Source of the DNA: UBA710 sp051655145
GTDB taxonomy: Bacteria; Bacillota_I; Bacilli_A; Mycoplasmatales; Metamycoplasmataceae
Direction of reading: 5' to 3'
Assembly (NCBI GenBank): GCA_051655145.1
Contig: JBOFZK010000068.1
Coordinates: 1-64,000 of the forward strand
Length of the DNA stretch: 64,000 bases
Shown in pieces: positions 21,039 to 32,134 of the stretch (positions are counted from its first letter, which is position 1; the number at the start of each line of letters is the position of its first letter). The position numbers were made by a program, and so were the translations under genes. The notes below the pieces were generated by a model, which saw only the letters and a program-made list of their open reading frames with translations, was not told the DNA's origin and ran no database searches.

Positions 21039-21076
21039 TTTTATCCTTAATTAATTAATATATTTATTATATTATT

Positions 21077-23137
21077 TTAACCTTTTTTTGAAGAAAAAGA
21101 TAATTCAGAAGCATATTGAATTGTTTTTTCTGCTCTTTCGGTACAAACATAGAAATTACCTTTTAAAGCATTCACTTTTTTAAAGATATAATTTGCATTA
21201 ATTCCTATATTTTTAGTAAATAATGCTTTATAAAAATCATCAATAATAAAATTATTATTTATTTGGAATTGTTGATATTTAGGATCATTTACAATTTTAA
21301 AATTTGTAAATCAAGAAACATAAGGAAATGTTAAAAAATGATTTTGAAGAAAAATATCAAAAACTATATTTTTCATCACTTTTGTATTTTGTATTATTTT
21401 AGATATTGATAGATTTACTGCTAATCTTGCAATTAAATTTACATCAAAAATAGTTGAATAATGTTTATCATTTGATCCTCTTAAAAAGATTCTTATAAAT
21501 GATTGATTTGTTTTTTTATTTTCAATATCTTTATATATAAAAATATCTAAAAATACATCTAATTCATTAAATAAATTATATAAAAGTGCTCTCATTCTTT
21601 CAAGGAATTCTTCTGGTAAATCTTTAAAAGAAATAAAGATTGAAGAAATTGATGAATAAGGAACTGTTACCAATTGTTTATTTTGAAAATAATTATCAAT
21701 TTTTTTAATTAATAAAGCTGGATGTCTAAGGAAATTTTTAACTTCTTCAGGATCTATTATTTTATATTTATCATTTAATTTTATAACGTTATATGTTGAA
21801 TTTTTATATGTAAAAGTAATTTGTTTGTTTCTTGCTTTAATAGCTAAAGAAGAAGCTATATATTTTTCTTGACTAATTCTATTTGGATCAAAAAAATCAA
21901 TATCTCATGAATATTTTGAATTTGTTCTAAATTCATCTTTTATAATAATTTCGCCAGCAAAATCTTTAGCAGCTATTTCATTTGGTCCATAAACTAATTC
22001 TCAATATTTATAATAAATAAAGTTTTTTTGTTTTTTTTCTAAAGCTTTAGATATTTCTTCTGTAATATTTTTTTCTTTTTCTTTTAATTGTTCTACTATT
22101 TCTTTATTAATATTTCTTTGTTCTTCACTTTTTTTATTAATAAATTCAAGAATAGTTTCTATTTTATCCTCGATAATATGAGTTTGTTTAAGGAATTCTT
22201 CGGTTAATTCTTTAGGATTACCTTCTTTAATATTTTTATTGTAATTTATGTTGTTGTTATTTGAAGATAAATTATTATTTTGCATTTGCATTGGGATATT
22301 ATTTTTATTCGGCAATATTGAAACAGGTTTTTCATCCAAACTTATATTTAATGTTTCTTTTATTAATTTTTTTTGAGTTTCTTTTTCTCGAATTTCTTTT
22401 ATTACTCTTTCTTGAGCTTCTTTTAATTCTTGAATTTGTTTTAATTCTTTTTCTTGAATTTCTTTTATTACTCTTTCTTGAGCATCTTTTAATTCTTGAA
22501 TTTGTTTTAATTCTTTTTCTTGAACTTCTTTTAGTTCTTTTATTGCTCTTTCTTGATCTTCTTTTTCTTGAATTTCTTTTAATGCTCTTTCTTTAGCTCT
22601 TTTTTCTTCTTCTATATGAGCTTTATTCATTAAATCTAATATTTCAGATGGAGATATAAAACGATTATTTCTTTCATCATCTGGATTAATTGTTGTTTTT
22701 ATCAAGGAAATAACTTGTTCATGAGAACCATATTTACTTCTATTTTCTTCTCATTCTAATTCGAATTCATCTGTTTTAATTGAATAACCTAATTCTTTTT
22801 TAACTGATCTTTCTATATCAAAAACATTAGTATTTGTATCATAAGAAATAGAGTTTTTTAAAACATCATAACCTTTAGGAGTTTTTTTAAATCTATATTG
22901 ATCACCGTCAATAAAAAAAGGAACGCTTTGATTAACATAATCAGGCATTTTTTTCATAGTAGAACAATTAACAGGAATTCAATCATGTTTTTCTACATTA
23001 AATATTGTTCAACAAAAATTAGATGATGTATCTTCAAATAAGTCAAAAGACATTTTTTCTAAAGTAAAATCATAAGAATAATTAACTATTCCTTTATTAT
23101 ATTCAATCCAAATCTTTTTTGCTTTTTCGTTTAACAT
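21077..23137 (-). CDS. Large coiled-coil protein between pgk and tpiA, unknown function
   Basis: This is one 686-residue cytoplasmic protein once TGA codons are read through; no signal or membrane segment is present. Residues about 1-145 are a mixed, Trp-containing domain. Residues 174-262 are a coiled coil containing near-identical 22-residue units (for example ELKDAQERVIKEIQEKELKQ and the following copy), so it arose by internal duplication. A second coiled coil spans about 310-375 after an Asn-rich linker, and 376-686 is an alpha/beta region of unknown type. It lies 32 bases after pgk and is probably co-transcribed with the glycolytic genes. The long coiled coil suggests a structural role, which is inference. 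Confidence 0.75.
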
Positions 23138-23169
23138 TTTTCAAATTTAATAAATCAATTTACCTTATA

Positions 23170-25236
23170 TTATTTATCTTTTTTAACAGGAGGGTTTACT
23201 GGTTTATTAGTTTCTGTTTTATTTTCTGGTTTAACAGGAGGAGTAACTTTTTTAGTATCTGTATTAACAGCTGGTTTAACAGGAGGTATTGGATTATTCA
23301 TTGGTTTTGCAGGAGGAGTAACTACTTTGTTTGTTGCTGTATTAGTATTAACAGCTGGTTTAACAGGAGGTATTGGATTATTCATTGGTTTTGCAGGAGG
23401 AGTAACTACTTTGTTTGTTGCTGTATTAGTATTAACACCTGGTTTTGCAGGAGGAGTTACTATTTTCTTAGTATCTGTATTAACTACTGGTTTAACAGGA
23501 GGAGTAACTACTTTGTTTGTTGCTGTATTAGTATTAACACCTGGTTTTGCAGGAGGAGTTACTATTTTCTTAGTATCTGTATTAACTACTGGTTTAACAG
23601 GAGGAGTAACTACTTTGTTTGCTTCTGTATTAGTAACAGCTGGTTTATTAATAGTTGTTGTTCTTGTGAATAAACGTTTAAAGAATGATTCTTTTTTAGT
23701 ATTTAAATTCATTGTATTTGTGCTAGCAACTGGTTTAACAGGAGGTATTGGAGTATTCATTGGTTTAACAGGAGTAGGAGTAACTACTTTATTCATTGTT
23801 ACAGGTTGATTTACTTGAGAAATTTTTTTCTCTACCATTAATATTTCTTCTGATTTATTTTTATTTAATAATTCTGTTTCAACAACAGTTGTTTCATCTA
23901 CAGGTAATTTTTTATTTGGATGATCTTCAACTTTAATAAAGATATCTTTATTTTTTTGTTCTTCATTAGATAACATTACATTTTTTTCTAATCTTAAAGG
24001 GTGCATTGGTTTTTCTTTAATTTGAGGAACAACAAATGTTGATTCTTGAATTGCATCAATTCCAGGTAAAGGTGCTCCTTCTAAAAATTGTAATGAAGCT
24101 CCTCCACCAGTTGAAATATGTGAAAAGAATTTTTCAAGACCTAAGTTATAAACAGCAGCGGCTGAATCACCACCACCTATAATTGAAAAACAGTCTTTTA
24201 ATTCAGCAATTTGATTTGCTAATGCTTCAGTTCCTGTTTTATAATTAGAAAATTCAGCAACTCCCATAGGACCATTTCAAATAATAGTTTTTGCTTTTAA
24301 TAATATTTTTTCAAATAAATCTATTGTTTTAGGACCAATATCTAATCCCATAAATCCATCAGGAATTTCTAATGAGTTTTCTGTATTAAATTTTGGTCTT
24401 GAATTTGAGAATGAACTTGATAGAGCTGAATCAATTGGTAAAATAATTTTATGAGAATATTGTTTTAAATATTGAGTAGCTAATGGAATTTGTTGTTCTT
24501 CAACTAATGAAGTCCCAACACCAAATCCTTGAGCTTTTAAAAATGTATATGCCATTCCTCCACCGATTATTAAATAATCAACTTTTTCGATTAAGTTAGC
24601 AATAACTTTAATTTTATCTGAAACTTTAGCTCCACCAATAATAGCTACCATTGGTTTTTGACTATGATAAACAGCTTTTGAAAGATTTTTTAATTCATCT
24701 AATATTAAGAAACCTATTGCAGATTCTTTAATATTATTAGCTATTCCAACATTAGAAGCATGTGCTCTATGTGAAGTACCGAAAGCATCGTTTACAAAAA
24801 CATCTGCAAGACCTGCTCAGTATTTACCTAGTGCTGGATCATTTTTAGATTCTGCATTATTATTTAAAACATCCTCAAATCTTGTATTTTCAAGAACTAA
24901 AACTGCTCCTGGTTCAAGTTCTTTAATTTTTTGTTCTACTTCAGGGCCTGTTGATGTACTTGAAAAAATAACTTTTCTTTTTAATAATTGTGATAATTCT
25001 TTTGCTATTGGTCTTAAAGATTTTTTTAAAAAATCCTCTTTAGATTTAACTCTTCCAAGGTGTGATAATAAAATTACCTTTGAAGGCTCTTGGTTTAAAA
25101 TATAATTTAATGTAGGGATTGCTGCTGCTATTCTAGAATTTGAGGTTATTTTTCCCCCTTCTAACGGAACATTAAAATCAACTCTTATGATTACTCTTTT
25201 GTTTTTAAAATTTACTTGTTCAATTGTTTTTTTCAT
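23170..25236 (-). CDS. pgk: Phosphoglycerate kinase with 291-residue proline-rich repetitive tail
   Basis: The protein has 688 residues, against about 400 for Pgk. Residues 1-397 are a complete enzyme: RVDFNVPLEGG, LLSHLGR, LENTRFED, GGAKVSDKI, IIGGGDSAAA and STGGGASLQFLEG, so it should make ATP from 1,3-bisphosphoglycerate. Residues 398-688 are an added tail: an acidic-mixed part, a basic amphipathic patch ESFFKRLFTRTT (516-527), then a Pro/Lys/Thr/Val repeat array made of two 34-residue and two 28-residue units. The gene begins the glycolytic operon behind AGGAG. The tail is in frame with no stop before 23170. It probably tethers the enzyme to a structure. Confidence 0.95.
23251..23619 (-). 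repeat. Tandem in-frame repeats encoding the Pgk tail
   Basis: Two nearly exact 102-bp units (23518-23619 and 23416-23517) are followed by an 84-bp unit (23332-23415) and an almost complete second copy (23251-23331). The units share TPP-x-KP cores. Near identity at base level implies recent duplication or gene conversion and possible copy-number variation. Confidence 0.85.
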
Positions 25237-25446
25237 TTTATTCTCCTGTTTTATTTAATTCCAATAAACAAAAATTTATTTTTATTAAATTTATTCTTAA
25301 AAATTATAAACTAATTTTATTTTTCTTTTCATAGTATTTTATAACAAAAATATTATAAATTTTTTTATAATACAAATATTATAATACTAATTATTTAAAT
25401 TATAATATTATAGATATTTAAAATTAAAATATTATTTAGGAGAAAA
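25237..25446. promoter_or_regulatory. Divergent pgk/deoC intergenic region with repeated AATATTATA
   Basis: This 210-bp spacer is almost pure A/T. AATATTATA occurs at 25349, 25375 and 25404, about 26-29 bases apart, and each overlaps possible -10 hexamers on either strand. Promoters for both genes must lie here, but I cannot say which hexamers are used. Confidence 0.4.
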
Positions 25447-26109
25447 ATGGACATATCAAAATTTATTGATCATACATTATTAAAGCCAGAAGCTACAGAA
25501 AAAGATATAGATAAATTAATATTAGAAGCAGAAAAATATAATTTTTATTCAGTTTGTATAAATTCTTCTTGAGTAAAGTATGCAAAAGAAAAAATAAAAA
25601 GTAACGATCTTAAAATAACATCTGTTGTTGGTTTCCCATTAGGAGCAAATATAATGCAAAATAAGGTTCAGGAGGCTGAACTGGCAGTTAAACATGGCGC
25701 TGATGAAATCGATATGGTTATAAATATAGGAAGACTTAAAGATGGTCAATACGATTATGTTTTAAATGAAATTAAAAAAATAAAACAAGCAATAGGAAGT
25801 AAAGTTTTAAAGGTTATTGTTGAAACTGCACTATTAAAAGACTATGAAATAGAGAAAATAACTGAAATAGTTTTAGGTTCTGGGGCTGATTTTATTAAAA
25901 CTTCAACAGGTTTCTCTTATAGAGGGGCAAGTTTTTCTGATATTGAAATTTTTAATAAAATAATAAAAGGTAAAAATTTAAAAATAAAAGCTGCTGGTGG
26001 AATTAAAAACATTAATGACGCAATGAAATATATTGAAATGGGTGTCTCAAGACTAGGTACTTCATCTTCTGTTGAACTTGTAAGTAATAAAGAAATTAAA
26101 GGTTATTAG
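25447..26109 (+). CDS. deoC: Deoxyribose-phosphate aldolase
   Basis: The protein has 220 residues. It shows IDHTLLKPEAT at the start, GADEIDMVINIG with the catalytic Asp, DFIKTSTGF with the Schiff-base Lys, and IKAAGGIK with the proton-relay Lys. It splits deoxyribose 5-phosphate to glyceraldehyde 3-phosphate and acetaldehyde, feeding nucleoside salvage into glycolysis. TTAGGAGAAAAA gives a good ribosome site. gltX begins 3 bases after its stop, so they share a transcript. Confidence 0.97.
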
Positions 26110-26112
26110 AAA

Positions 26113-27513
26113 ATGATTAATAAAAAAATAAGAACTAGATATGCTCCTTCGCCTACTGGTTATTTACATATAGGTGGGGCTCGTACTGCATTATTTAGTT
26201 ATCTTCTTGCCAAGCACTACAATGGAGATTTTGTAGTAAGAATTGAGGATACTGATTTTTCAAGAAATGTCGAAAGAGGAGAAGAATCTCAGCTTGAAAA
26301 TTTAGCTTGACTTGGAATTATTCCTGATGAAGAGCCTAGTAAACCTAATCCTAAATATGGTAAATATAGACAAAGTGAAAAAATTGATAGATATAATCAA
26401 ATCATAGATCAAATGATAATTGATGGTTTTGCCTATAAAGCATATGAAAATAAGGAAGAATTAGAAAAACAAAAAAAAGAGCAAGAAGATAAGGGTATCC
26501 CTTCTTTTAAATATGATAAAAATTGATTAAAAATTTCTGATGAAGAAAAAAAACGAAGAGAAGAAAATAATGAATTCTCTGTTAGAGTATCCATTCCTTT
26601 AAATAAAGAATACAAATGAAATGATTTAGTAAGAGGAGAAATATCTTTTAATTCAAATGATATTGGTGATTTTGTTATTAAAAAATCTGATGGTTTTCCA
26701 ACTTATAATTTTGCTGTTGTAATTGATGATGTTGATATGGAAATATCTCATGTTTTAAGAGGAGAAGAGCATATAGCTAATACTCCCAAGCAGCTTGCTA
26801 TATATGAAATATTAAAAAAAGAAAAGCCTTTTTTTGGTCACCTTACAATAATTACCAATATGGAAGGTAAAAAGTTATCAAAAAGAGATTTATCTCTTAA
26901 ACAATTTATAGAAGATTATCGATTGACAGGATATATTCCTGAAGCTATTTTTAACTTTTTATCATTATTAGGATGAACGCCTGGCAATAATCAAGAAATT
27001 TTATCTAAAGAAGAGTTAATTAAATATTTTGATGTTGCAAGATTATCAAAATCTCCTTCTAAATTTGATATTGGAAAAATGAATTGATTTTCAAAAACAT
27101 ATATGAAAAATTTAGATAATAATTTTATTGAAAAAAAACTTTCTTTTCCAGCTAATAAAAGCGAAGAATGAAAAGATGTTTTTATTTCGACATTTAAACA
27201 ATTTTCAACAACATTTAGTGAAATGCAAACTTACTTAGAAGAATATAATAAAGAAATAAATAAAGTTAATGATGAATATAAAGATAATGTAGCAGTTGTT
27301 AGCTTTAAAGAAATATTTAAAGACAAATTCTTTACAATTGAAAATATTCAAGAAACAATTAATTTAGTTGGTGAAAAAAATAAATTAAAAGGTAAAAATT
27401 TATTTATGCCTATTCGTCTTTTTTTAACAGATAAAACAGAAGGTCCCGAGCTTGCTAAATGTATTTATTTATATGGGGAAGAAAGAATTAAAGAAAGATT
27501 AAAAAATATTTAA
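26113..27513 (+). CDS. gltX: Glutamyl-tRNA synthetase
   Basis: The protein has 466 residues of class I type: SPTGYLHIGGART holds the HIGH motif, HVLRGEEHI follows, and KKLSKRD is the KMSKS loop (about residue 253). It charges tRNA-Glu. Mollicutes generally lack GlnRS, so this enzyme probably also misacylates tRNA-Gln for GatCAB, although gat genes are not in this window. It is the second gene of a deoC-gltX-DUF1934 run with 3- and 1-base gaps. Confidence 0.97.
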
Positions 27514-27514
27514 T

Positions 27515-27892
27515 ATGACAATAGAATTTGAATCATGTTTTTTAAAAAACGGTAAAGAAGAAAAAATAAAAATGGTTGCTCCTCTTTTAAAACATGAATG
27601 AGAAGATGATGTTTATGTAATTGAATTTACAGAAAAAGAAACCAATATTATTAATCGTTTTGAAATAAAAAATGATACCTTAATTATTATTTGTGGTCCT
27701 AGTACTTTATATTTAAAATCTAAAGAAAATATTTTAAATAATTATCAAACAGAATATGGAGAAATAAAATTATTTACAAGACTTCAAAGACTTGATTTTG
27801 TTGAAAATGAAAAACTTTATTTCATTTATAAACTTTTAGATGAAAATAAAAATGAAATTAATAAGTTTAATATTAAAATGAAAATTTATTAA
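27515..27892 (+). CDS. DUF1934 (YwiB-like) beta-barrel protein
   Basis: The protein has 125 residues, mostly predicted beta strand. The middle and C-terminal part, YQTEYGEIKLFTRLQRLDF then IYKLLDENKNEINKFNIK, fits the DUF1934/YwiB pattern found in Firmicutes, a small lipocalin-like barrel of unknown ligand. It starts 1 base after gltX stops. Identification is by pattern only. Confidence 0.55.
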
Positions 27893-27894
27893 AT

Positions 27895-28107
27895 TTATTT
27901 TTTAACAGAAGCAGAAACTCTTTTATTAAATCTTTCTACTCTACCTTTTGATTTTGCTTTAGTTTTATCACCTGTATAAAAGGCATGACAACCAGAACAA
28001 ACATCAACAATTACATTAGGATTTGTTGTTAAAAGTTCATGATTTGTATTACATGTTGAACATGTTATTTCAATAATTTTGTTTTCAGGGTGTGTATTTT
28101 TTTTCAT
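27895..28107 (-). CDS. rpmE: 50S ribosomal protein L31 (zinc-binding type)
   Basis: The protein has 70 residues, with the cysteine pairs CSTC and CSGC of zinc-type L31 and the HPENKIIEI start. It sits at the 30S-50S bridge region. The stop is 2 bases from that of the convergent DUF1934 gene. A TAAAAT 5 or 10 bases before the ATG (28113-28123) suggests a leaderless transcript of its own. Confidence 0.95.
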   Translation of the reverse strand: MKKNTHPENKIIEITCSTCNTNHELLTTNPNVIVDVCSGCHAFYTGDKTKAKSKGRVERFNKRVSASVKK

Positions 28108-28112
28108 AATTT

Positions 28113-28123
28113 ATTTTATTTTA
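28113..28123 (-). promoter_or_regulatory. -10 hexamer(s) for rpmE
   Basis: Two overlapping TAAAAT hexamers on the minus strand end 5 and 10 bases before the ATG, without a ribosome site. Confidence 0.45.
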
Positions 28124-28136
28124 ACACATTTAAATG

Positions 28137-28373
28137 TTATTTATCATTTTTTGCATTTTTCATTGATCTCATAACTTGTTTTATTTGAGCTTCAGATGGT
28201 TTTCTTCCCATTTGTAAGAACATTGCCTTAATCATTTTTTCATTTATAGGTGGATTTTCTCTTAATTGTTTTTCGAACATTCTTTTAGTTACAAAAAACC
28301 CAATTCCTGCTCCTATTAAAATTCCTAGAAAAACTCCTAGACAAATCATTCCTATTGCTAAACCTAAATCCAT
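28137..28373 (-). CDS. UPF0154 / YneF-like small membrane protein
   Basis: The protein has 78 residues: one N-terminal transmembrane helix with glycines, then RMFEKQLRENPPINEKMIKA and MGRKPSEAQIKQVMRSM, which is the conserved body of the YneF family of Firmicutes. The function of the family is unknown. It starts 2 bases after the upstream membrane-protein gene ends and should be co-transcribed with it. Confidence 0.9.
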   Translation of the reverse strand: MDLGLAIGMICLGVFLGILIGAGIGFFVTKRMFEKQLRENPPINEKMIKAMFLQMGRKPSEAQIKQVMRSMKNAKNDK

Positions 28374-28375
28374 AT

Positions 28376-29206
28376 TTAAATAGCTCCTTTTTTTGTATAT
28401 TTTAATACTAATTTTACAATAATAGGTAAAACTAATATTACTAAAATTGAAATAACGAAAATTCTTCTATAAGCTTTGTTTCTTTCATAAACCATTTTAT
28501 TTATTTCTAGTTGTGAAATTACTTCATTTCCAAAAAATGCTTGAATATCAATTATTCTCTTTTTTCTAAAAATAGTTATAAAAATATAAAAGGATAAAAT
28601 TCCTCCAAGAATTGCTAAAACAACATAAGCAATTAGCTCTGGGTTAGGGCCTAAATTTCTAATTCAAACATCAAATTCAAAAATTCATCAATTAACGTCT
28701 TTTAATCATCAAAAAATTATTAAAGAAATAGAACCATAAAATAAGGCTGCAATCGTTATTCAATTACTTGCAACTTGTTTTAGATTTAATTTTAAATATA
28801 AATTAGAAATAAATGGCGGCGTTATTTTCGATCCTATTCTAATACTATCTCGATAAGCGGTAATGGATTTTTTAAGTGAAAGATAATCAATCATATTAAA
28901 TATAAAAAGTAATCCAAAAATAATTGATCCAACTCCTGCTAAAATATAAAATAATCAACTATAGTTACTTAAAACTGTAGCAAGAAGAGAAATAAATATA
29001 ATTTGACTTGCAAATAGAAGAAAATAAAGAATAAAACAAAAAATTTGTTTATTTTGCTCAAGTTTAAAAACTTTATAAATACCATTAGGAATTAATCCTT
29101 CTGAATCTTTTATATAATTCGATGCTATTTTTTTAGCAAGAACTGTATCTGGATTTTGAACAAAAGATATTGTTCCTGAATTGTAAATTGGTTTTATATC
29201 ATTCAT
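28376..29206 (-). CDS. Conserved four-helix membrane protein, MSC_0882-like
   Basis: The protein has 276 residues: a soluble N-terminus of about 55 residues, a pair of membrane helices, a charged loop (MIDYLSLKKSITAYRDSIR), another helix pair, and a basic C-terminus. The layout resembles a mycoplasma-wide membrane family that I know as MSC_0882; this is a recollection, not a search. No enzymatic motif is visible. The leader is about 20 bases long with a TATAAT at its start. Confidence 0.55.
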
Positions 29207-29270
29207 TTTTACTCGAAACTAATTACATTATAACTTATTTATTATGAATTTATAATTAATGGATTTATTA

Positions 29271-29276
29271 TATAAT
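29271..29276 (+). promoter_or_regulatory. -10 hexamer for amino-acid permease gene
   Basis: TATAAT ends 8 bases before the ATG at 29285, again without a ribosome site. Confidence 0.6.
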
Positions 29277-29284
29277 AAATTAAT

Positions 29285-30784
29285 ATGGAAATTAAAAATG
29301 TCAGGAAATTAGGTTTTTTTTCGGCCCTTACTATTTGTATTGGTTCTGTTGTTGGTATAGGGATTTTCTTTAAAAATGCTTCTATTCAAGGTTTTAATCA
29401 AAATGATGGTGTTTCTTGACTTTTATCATGAATATTAGGTGGTTTTATTGCTTTATTAGTAGCTATCCATTTTGGAAAACTATCAAAAGTAAAATTAGAT
29501 AATGATGATACAGGGCTTGCTGGTTGAGCAAATTATTATACTAAACCTAAAGAAAAATGATTTTCTAAGCTAGTTTCGCTTAATTATTCTTTATTTTATA
29601 ATTCTTTACTTTTTGTAATTCTAATATTTTTAACGGGGGAAACCGTAGTTGAATTTATCTATAATGCTCAAGGATTGGATCATAAAGAATTCCCGGTTTA
29701 TGGGATTGTTATTATTTCTTTAGCCTTCGGAATTGTTATTTTTATAGTAAATTATTTATCAACAAAATTTGTCGGGATAGCTTCTCAAGTAACAACAATA
29801 ATAAAATTTATTCCTTTAATCATTGTAATTATGAGTGGGATGATTCTATTTAATAGTCACCACTTAGAAGCACCTAATGGAAATTTAGGAGGAAATGGAT
29901 TTGAAAATTCAATTTCGCCTGGAGAATCATTTCAAGGAATTTTAATTTCTCTTCCTGCTGTATTATTTGCTTTTGACAATTTTGTTGGAGTAGGTGTTTT
30001 AGGAGATAGATTTAAAGGCGGAGAAAAAACAGTTTCAAAAGTTATTTTTATAGGAATGATTGGGGTTATTATTATTTACGTTTTAGTGGCTGTTTCTTCA
30101 ATTCTTCACTCTGTAGATGGTATTCCATCTTTTATTGCAAATGTAATTCAAGATATTTTTGGCGGGCAAGCCGGAAGAATTCTTAATATATTTTTATCAT
30201 TAATTATTTTTATCTCTGTTTTTGGAACAACAATGGCGGTTAATGCTGTTTGTTTAAAAGAATTTCAAAATATTGTAAGAAAAAAAGTAATTTATAAAAC
30301 TAATTGATGAATTAATAAATTTGGAGAAAATAAAACTGTAATTATTTTCTATTCAGTTGTTATAGGATTTTGGTCATTACTTATATATCTTCCCGCTTCT
30401 ATTTTAAACAATGATCAAATTGTCGATGGTTTTAGTAATTATCCAGTTATTTTGTTTTTCTTGGTTTATATAATTCTTATATTCTTTTATTGAAAAAATG
30501 ATTATTTACCTAATCAAGAAAATAAAAGTAAAAAAATAATTTATTCTATCTTTGTTATCTTTACCCTTTTTGCAATATCTGTTGTTATTTCTGTAAATGT
30601 TATTTTATCTGTAAAAGAGGCTATTGTTAATCCTTTAGGAAAAATTTCTTGAGGATTGTATTTTACTAATGGAATTGGAATTAGTAATTTAGGAGCTATT
30701 ATCTTTTATTTATTTTTTATATTATTCTTTTTCGCAACTCCATTTATAAATGATTATTTTGTTAGAAAAGCTCAATTAAAATAA
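29285..30784 (+). CDS. APC-family amino-acid permease
   Basis: The product has 499 residues and about 12-14 hydrophobic segments. The first segment contains the APC motif GSVVGIGIFF, which forms the substrate site, and the sixth-helix region reads PAVLFAFDNFVGVG. It probably imports an amino acid by antiport or symport; the substrate is not predictable. Its last 23 bases overlap the 3' end of tyrS on the other strand. Confidence 0.9.
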
Positions 30785-32018
30785 AAGTCTTTTTTCCTTT
30801 TTTTAATATTAAATATTTAGAGTTAATTAAATCTTCTTTTTTATATATAAAATTGTAATCAGAAGTTTTTTCTCCATTTATAGTAATTGAATTAGTTCCG
30901 AAAAATTCTCTTATTTCTCTTTTTGAACTAAAAATTTTTAATTCATTTAATATTTCTATAATTGGTTTGTTTGCATCTTCTAATTTAAAATGGTTTTCCT
31001 TGTGAAATAAACTTAATAGTGTTTTTTCTTCTATGTTTTTATAATCTTCTTTAAATAAAAACACAGCTGTTTCTTCACACTTTAAAAAATCTTGTTTTGA
31101 ATGAATTTCTGTAATTATATTTTCAGCTATTTTTTTATGAGCAAATCTTTTCTTTGGATCTTTTACATGCTCTAATAAAATTTCTTTTATTTCTTTTTCA
31201 TTATATGATGTTAAAAATTTAAATAATTTTTCTAAATCGCTATCATCTTGTTTGATAATATATTGATAGATTTCAAATGGATTTGTAATTTCTCTATCTA
31301 AATAAAGAGCTCCTGATTCTGATTTCCCGAATTTCTTACCATCTTTTTTTAATAAAAGATTAATTGTTAAACCAACAGCATTATTTTTATCTCCATATAC
31401 TTTTCTTATAAAATCAGTTCCAGCAGTAATGTTTCCTCATTGATCGCTTCCACCAATTTGAACAAAAACATTTTTTGTTTCATATAAAACTTTTCAATCA
31501 TAAGATTGTAAGATAGAATAAGAAAATTCTGTATAACTAATTCCATCTGATAATCTATTTTTAACAATTTCTTTTTCAAGCATTCTATTAACTTGAAAAC
31601 TCTTTGATACATCTCTTAAAAATTCCACAACACTCATTTTTGATCAGATATCAATATTGTTAAAAATTTCGTCTGAATCAGAATATTTTTTTATTTGTTT
31701 AGCAATAGCTTCTGAATTAAAAAGAACTTGTTCTTTATTTAATAAATTTCTTTCGCTATTTTTCCCAGAAGGATCACCAATCATTCCTGTTCCGCCACCA
31801 ACAAGAGCTATAGTTCTAAAACCATATTTTTTAAACATCTTTAATATTCTTATCATTACATAATTACCTAAATGTAGTGATTTAAAAGATGGATCGAATC
31901 CAACATAAATAGCAAAATCATTATTTTTTTTAATTATATTTAAAAGTTTTTTTTCATCTGTAATATTACTAATTAATCCTCTTCACTTTAATTCTTTTAT
32001 AATGTCTTCTTTTTGCAT
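30762..32018 (-). CDS. tyrS: Tyrosyl-tRNA synthetase
   Basis: The protein has 418 residues. Class I motifs are SLHLGNY (HIGH equivalent), GGTGMIGDPSGK, QIGGSDQWGN and KKFGKSESG (KMSKS equivalent), and a C-terminal S4-like RNA-binding domain closes the protein (about 345-415). A TATAAT lies about 30 bases upstream and GGAAGT serves as ribosome site, so unlike many neighbours it has a leader. No T-box structure is evident in the 116-bp upstream region. Confidence 0.97.
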
Positions 32019-32121
32019 ATTTACTTCCCATGAAAATTTATTAATATAATTATAATAGATTTAAAAAAATATAGTTTTTGATAATGTAAAAATAAAAAAT
32101 TAATCATTTTATTTATTGTTG

Positions 32122-32127
32122 TAAAAT
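32122..32127 (+). promoter_or_regulatory. -10 hexamer for LicA-like kinase gene
   Basis: A TG-preceded TAAAAT ends 7 bases before the ATG at 32135, without a Shine-Dalgarno sequence. Confidence 0.5.
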
Positions 32128-32134
32128 TAAAATT

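Noticed and set aside
22261..22596. Plus-strand Leu/Phe-rich open frame that looks like a membrane protein
   Set aside because: It is the complement of the Glu/Lys-rich coiled coil; reversed GAA/AAA codons give Phe and Leu.
23251..23619. Possible CRISPR-like array
   Set aside because: The units are contiguous, multiples of three and in frame with pgk, with no unique spacers.
23119..23809. Plus-strand open frames rich in Gly/Val or Trp/Phe/Cys opposite the pgk tail
   Set aside because: They are antisense shadows of the tandem repeat, with no ribosome site or recognisable product.
25237..25446. Origin of replication in the very AT-rich spacer
   Set aside because: No dnaA or dnaN nearby, no DnaA-box cluster and no change in gene orientation typical of an origin.
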